Source: an uncultured Spirochaetia bacterium (GTDB lineage Bacteria > Spirochaetota > Spirochaetia > CAKZLE01). Taken from it: a stretch of DNA of 64,000 bases. The DNA is taken from the NCBI GenBank assembly GCA_937125225.1, contig CAKZLE010000020.1:372001-436000 (forward strand), given 5' to 3'. Below are positions 60,866 through 64,000 of the stretch, one piece after another. A program made the translations under genes and the position numbers. How positions within the stretch are numbered: position 1 is the stretch's first letter; the number at the start of each line of letters is the position of its first letter. The notes under the pieces are model-generated. The model did no database searches. It saw nothing but the letters and a program-made list of their open reading frames with translations, and had not been told where the DNA came from.

Positions 60866-61411
60866 ATGAAAATTTATGATTTTACCGTTAAAGATGTACA
60901 TCAAGAGGATGTCTCACTAGCTAATTATAAGGGAAAGGTTCTGCTGATAGTGAATACTGCTACAGCCTGTGGCTTCACCCCTCAGTATGATGGACTTGAG
61001 AAGATATATGCAGATCTTCATGATAAGGGTCTTGAGATCCTCGATTTCCCCTGTAACCAGTTTGCGAACCAAGCTCCTGAGAGTAGCGAAGAGATCGTTC
61101 AGATCTGCCAGTTAAAATTCGGTGTGACCTTCAAGACCTTCGATAAGATCGATGTCAACGGGGAGCAAGCATCTCCGCTCTTTACCTTCCTCAAGAAAGA
61201 GGCTAAAGAGCAGAAGAGTGAAGAGCATACCCGTCTCGTAGCAGCATTGAAGGACAAGATCTCTGGATTGCTTGGTGATGATATCAAATGGAACTTCACC
61301 AAGTTCCTCGTAGATGCTGAAGGTAACGTGATCAAGCGCTATTCCCCGACTGTAAAGCCAGAGAAGATAGCGCCAGATATCGAAAGATTGCTAAAAACTA
61401 CTGCACTTTAG
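60866..61411 (+). CDS. Glutathione peroxidase-family protein (cysteine type)
   Basis: Thiol peroxidase of 181 residues with the family motifs NTATACGFTPQY (catalytic Cys35, codon TGT, so not selenocysteine), LDFPCNQFANQ (Cys63 region, Gln) and the catalytic Trp in IKWNFTKFLVD. Such bacterial enzymes generally use thioredoxin rather than glutathione; here the cysteine in IVQICQ is a possible resolving residue. No signal peptide, thus cytoplasmic. GAGGGAG lies before the ATG. Its 3' end overlaps that of the convergent FMN-binding protein gene by 14 bases. Confidence 0.93.
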   Translation: MKIYDFTVKDVHQEDVSLANYKGKVLLIVNTATACGFTPQYDGLEKIYADLHDKGLEILDFPCNQFANQAPESSEEIVQICQLKFGVTFKTFDKIDVNGEQASPLFTFLKKEAKEQKSEEHTRLVAALKDKISGLLGDDIKWNFTKFLVDAEGNVIKRYSPTVKPEKIAPDIERLLKTTAL

Positions 61412-61811
61412 CCTGAGCTAGTGCATCTTCGACTGCAGCAAGTATTCCTTTACTCGTTGCAGTCGCACCTGATACCGTATCAACTATGGTACTTTGAGTC
61501 TCAAGAATCTGTTCAGGTATTCTAAGAACTGGTGTTCCCCAATAGTTCCGTCCCACCTCATTATGATCGACTACTGTGATCGTTGTCAGTCGGTTCTCAC
61601 TGATTGCCACCTCGACGATGAGATCAGGTCGAAAACCATCGGCTGTTCCGGTATAGGTCCCATCAGTATAGGAGTTCTCTGTAAGTACGACCCCTTCTAC
61701 CTCTGCATAGGAGGACTTGCCAAAGAACCTCGATGAGGTGAACAGGAGCGTGAAGCCTCCCACCATAAGGATCAATATAGCTATATACCGTACTTTATTA
61801 CTCTTTTTCAT
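61398..61811 (-). CDS. Exported FMN-binding domain protein
   Basis: A 137-residue protein with an N-terminal membrane anchor (residues 8-28) and an FMN-binding domain: SYTDGTYTGTADGF and the flavinylation motif DTVSGATATS, in which ApbE attaches FMN covalently to threonine (as in RnfG, NqrC and NosR). AAGGAG lies eight bases before the ATG; a longer frame exists upstream without one. It overlaps the Fe-S membrane protein gene by 14 bases and together they should form an extracytoplasmic electron-transfer pair like NosR/NapH-type modules. No ApbE gene is in the window. Confidence 0.88.
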   Translation of the reverse strand: MKKSNKVRYIAILILMVGGFTLLFTSSRFFGKSSYAEVEGVVLTENSYTDGTYTGTADGFRPDLIVEVAISENRLTTITVVDHNEVGRNYWGTPVLRIPEQILETQSTIVDTVSGATATSKGILAAVEDALAQAKVQ

Positions 61812-62538
61812 TTTTTTCTCCTTGTTCGTCTTTCTTCTGTTTCTTAAAAGCAAAACCATAGGTCAATGTCTGTGGCTTGGGACAGGCTGCTATGCATTCA
61901 AAACAGTTGATGCATTGGCCATTTCTTACGTGACCTTTTGTAGATATCTTCACCTGCATCGGACAGGCCCTGTCGCAGGCCCCACAGTCTATACAAGAAT
62001 CTTCAGATCTTCTTATCGTGAAGAGTCTTCCGAGACTCAACGTCCCATACCGTGCCCCTTCAGTACAGAAGTATCTGCAGAAGGGTCTATCGATGATCGT
62101 TGAGGCGAGAAGGAACAGCGCGAGCAAGATCCATGCTGTGACCGTAATAGATGTGGTCATACCCGAAAGGGAGCCCATGAAGGTCGCATAGGGGGAGCTG
62201 AGTATCCCCAGAAATAGTAATCCTGCCATCCCTGCAGCCAAGAGTATATAACGCAGGAAGACGAGAAATCGTTCCACCTTCTCTGGGACTCTCAGTTTTC
62301 TACCAAATACCTTGTTACCGGCTCTTCCAAGCCATTCCTGGACGAGACCGAAAGGACAGAGCCATCCACAGAACCAGGAGCCACTCAATAGCGCGATCGC
62401 CATGAGTGCAATGGCAACGAAGAAGTCTTTGCCGACAAGGGCCGAGACCGTTGCTGCTAGATAGAGTAGTTGAAAGATGACTCGAAGTCCCCCATACCAG
62501 GTTGGCTTCGTCTGAAAGAATCTCTTTTTCTGTCTCAT
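61798..62538 (-). CDS. NapH/RdxA-like 4Fe-4S membrane protein
   Basis: A 246-residue protein with four to five helices and two membrane cysteine pairs, FCGWLCPFGLVQEW and FCRYFCTEGARYG, and a C-terminal two-cluster ferredoxin: CIDCGACDRACPM and CINCFECIAACP. This is the NapH/YccM/RdxA layout that moves electrons from the quinone pool or cytoplasm across the membrane. It is followed (with overlap) by the FMN-binding protein. AGGA lies before the ATG. Upstream, two TTTACA words at 11-bp spacing ahead of an extended -10 may be activator sites. Confidence 0.9.
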   Translation of the reverse strand: MRQKKRFFQTKPTWYGGLRVIFQLLYLAATVSALVGKDFFVAIALMAIALLSGSWFCGWLCPFGLVQEWLGRAGNKVFGRKLRVPEKVERFLVFLRYILLAAGMAGLLFLGILSSPYATFMGSLSGMTTSITVTAWILLALFLLASTIIDRPFCRYFCTEGARYGTLSLGRLFTIRRSEDSCIDCGACDRACPMQVKISTKGHVRNGQCINCFECIAACPKPQTLTYGFAFKKQKKDEQGEKNEKE

Positions 62539-62575
62539 ATGGTTCCTGCTTTATATCTAATCTAATTACTCATCT

Positions 62576-62619
62576 AATATACCATGAGTCATAATAAAAG
62601 AGTGTAAAGAGAATGTAAA
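62576..62619 (-). promoter_or_regulatory. Promoter with 11-bp spaced TTTACA repeats
   Basis: Minus strand TTTACATTCTC followed by TTTACACTCTT (TTTACA words at 62619-62614 and 62608-62603), and further on the extended -10 TGGTATATT (62584-62576) 21 bases away. The 11-bp period suggests OmpR/PhoB-type response-regulator binding. Confidence 0.4.
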
Positions 62620-62622
62620 CAG

Positions 62623-62642
62623 AGATTAATATTTCTTAATCT
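62623..62642 (-). terminator. Weak hairpin after the sugar permease gene
   Basis: AGATTAA and TTAATCT flank six bases, just after the permease stop codon; AT-rich and without T-run, so only a possible terminator. Confidence 0.3.
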
Positions 62643-62657
62643 TGCAAGATGATAGCA

Positions 62658-64000
62658 TTAATAGGGTTGTGTTTCTTTGAGTTTATTCTCTCTCAATGGA
62701 TTCCTGAATCGATAGAACAGCAGTACGATGATCAGGCAGTTGATGACTGAAGCTGCAGCAAAGAGGTTCCACTGGGGGAAGCCTGAGGCAAGATTTCCGA
62801 CTAGGGAGAAGAGTTTGACACTGATCGGGAAGTTATGCTCGGTGTTGATGAACAACAGAGGTGCCATAAAACCATTCCAAGCTGCGATAAAAGCCAGGAG
62901 CATATTCACTGCGATGATGGGGAGGCTTAGAGGGAGGAGTATCCTCCTGAAATAGGTCAGTGGGCGAATACCCTCTAACAGAGCCTGTTCTTCGAAAGAG
63001 GCAGGTATCTTCTCCATATAGGAAAGAGAGGTGAACAGGGCTGTGGGTATAGAATGGTTGAGGTAGATCAGGATCAAAGGGATATAGGAATCGATGAGGT
63101 GAAGGCGTCTGAAGAATGCATAGAGTGGGATCAGTGAATGCATCCCCCCGTAGAGTCCAATGATCTGCAGAAAGGTTAGGACGAAGAAGGCTGTCCTGTG
63201 ACCTTTATGGAGAAGACTAAAGGCGGAGGGCAGGATGATCAATGGTAGGAGAATTGCCGTAGCTGTTGAGAGCAGGAGGGTATTGAGGAAGTATCTGAGA
63301 ATATCCTCATCGACTATGATACGAATGAAATTCTCGTAGGTAGGGTATGGTGGGATGATCGAGTCGATATAACTGCTACCGAGACCTGATATACTCAACC
63401 AGATCAAAAGAAAGATGATCAGTGTTGCAGATAGGAGAAAGAGTAAGATCAGGAGTATCGTGATTGATTCATGAAGAAAGGTGACCCCCTTTGAGAGCTG
63501 TAGTCTTTCTCGCAAGGTGAGGAGTCTATCCCTCGTTGAACTTCTATTGGTTATTGAAGGATCGTTCAGCAGAATATAATAGATGAGCAGGGCGAAGAGG
63601 ATCGCGGGAGAGAAACCTTCGAGGAAACCGTATCGTTCGATCGAAAAGATTATCCAGATCGACTGCAATACCAAAATGAGCTTGTAGAGGGCTTTTGAGT
63701 ACAGGGCCGTGAGCCCGTACAGTGCTGCCCAAAGGATTCCTACTGGACCTGCGAAGACGATCTGGCTGATCCCGACAACAAAAGAGGGAGTGAAACCCTC
63801 GATCTTGCCTTTCCGAGAAAAGAACCAGATCAACATCATGGTGAAGACGACACCTGCAAGGATGACAGCATAGGCCGATGAGATACCGAGATCCTCCTGT
63901 GTCTGAAAGATCTCATAGATGAGTATGTCGAGAGTGGTTGTCGCTCCGATGATGAACTTATCGGTGATACCAGAGATCAAGGGTGGGCCACCTGAGGTCA
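62658..64000 (-). CDS. Fused MalF-MalG-type sugar ABC permease (C-terminal part; runs off right edge)
   Basis: The frame is open to the right edge without a stop, so the gene begins outside the window; the first in-window start-like codon is not the true start. The first 60 residues seen (SGGPPLISGIT, TTTLDILIYEIFQTQEDLGISSAYAVIL) match the C-terminal end of a MalF/UgpA-type permease. About 130 residues with three or four extra helices follow, then a complete MalG/LacG-type permease of 270 residues with the EAA loop (EEQALLEGIRPLTYFRRILLPLSLP). So two permease subunits appear fused in one chain. It probably imports an oligosaccharide with a binding protein and ATPase coded elsewhere. Confidence 0.8.
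   Translation of the reverse strand, partial: TSGGPPLISGITDKFIIGATTTLDILIYEIFQTQEDLGISSAYAVILAGVVFTMMLIWFFSRKGKIEGFTPSFVVGISQIVFAGPVGILWAALYGLTALYSKALYKLILVLQSIWIIFSIERYGFLEGFSPAILFALLIYYILLNDPSITNRSSTRDRLLTLRERLQLSKGVTFLHESITILLILLFLLSATLIIFLLIWLSISGLGSSYIDSIIPPYPTYENFIRIIVDEDILRYFLNTLLLSTATAILLPLIILPSAFSLLHKGHRTAFFVLTFLQIIGLYGGMHSLIPLYAFFRRLHLIDSYIPLILIYLNHSIPTALFTSLSYMEKIPASFEEQALLEGIRPLTYFRRILLPLSLPIIAVNMLLAFIAAWNGFMAPLLFINTEHNFPISVKLFSLVGNLASGFPQWNLFAAASVINCLIIVLLFYRFRNPLRENKLKETQPY

Noticed and set aside
60866-61411. Selenocysteine in the glutathione peroxidase
   Set aside because: The active-site codon is TGT, a normal cysteine; no in-frame TGA.
1-64000. tRNA or rRNA genes, insertion sequences, prophage genes, attachment sites or a replication origin
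   Set aside because: I looked through the intergenic stretches and the protein set and saw no candidates. A covariance search would be more sensitive than reading by eye.

Overview
The window reads as ordinary bacterial chromosome of moderate GC content (judged by eye, not counted), with about 60 protein genes, short intergenic gaps and no rRNA, tRNA, CRISPR array, transposase or prophage that I could find. Gene content suggests a free-living or host-associated anaerobe. It has a corrinoid methyltransferase set with a RACo-type activator, a QueH-type queuosine enzyme, TRAP and Na+-coupled carriers, DHH and DRTGG-type phosphohydrolases and several small lipoproteins (one with Listeria-Bacteroides repeats). 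I favour a spirochaete (Spirochaetales/Sphaerochaetales), but nothing here proves it.

Layout. 1-2.7 kb: start of a lipoprotein gene running off the left edge, guanine deaminase, a TSUP permease and a MIF-type tautomerase. 2.8-9.3 kb: a redox-repair block on the minus strand, read as response regulator, histidine kinase, exported thioredoxin, DipZ-like CcdA/thioredoxin protein and fused MsrB-MsrA, with an Fe-S membrane protein upstream. 9.5-15.6 kb: a short RecQ-like helicase, a repeat-rich lipoprotein, a nitroreductase and a permease split into two genes. 15.8-22.1 kb: a TRAP transporter, a DeoR-type repressor, and a divergent pair of a DHH phosphoesterase and a GHMP kinase; TRAP and DHH promoters share a GlpR/DeoR-like operator. 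22-29 kb: a Na/Pi carrier, two lipoproteins, a ROK regulator with an MFS carrier, and a tandem NDK-like protein. 29-32 kb: QueH, an aldo/keto reductase and an FAD dehydrogenase.

32-39 kb is the most striking region: RACo, a PocR/AraC regulator, then (after a short cobalamin riboswitch) a corrinoid protein, a UroD-type methyltransferase fused to a thioredoxin-like domain, a G3E GTPase and a MetH-activation-like protein. A hydantoinase is divergent from it. Together these could form a corrinoid-dependent demethylation system of unknown substrate, controlled both by a PocR-domain regulator and by cobalamin.

39-48.5 kb: gamma carbonic anhydrase, nucleoside hydrolase, cytidine deaminase, RpiB, a CBS/DRTGG pyrophosphatase and a heterodimeric ABC exporter. 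With guanine deaminase, the hydrolase and the deaminase indicate nucleoside/base salvage. 48.6-64 kb: a PAS histidine kinase, a PfkB kinase, a spherulin-4-like protein, NhaC, a small protein with an ArsA/Get3-like ATPase, a CoA-disulfide-reductase-like enzyme behind a Fur-like box, gluconokinase, a TipA-like MerR regulator with a 19-bp-spacer promoter, a membrane methyltransferase/reductase-like protein, a lipoprotein, glutathione peroxidase, an FMN-binding plus Fe-S membrane pair, and a fused sugar ABC permease running off the right edge.

A recurring feature is a promoter whose -10 box ends six or seven bases before the start codon with no ribosome binding site between them, seen at six genes or so. 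This points to regular use of leaderless mRNAs.
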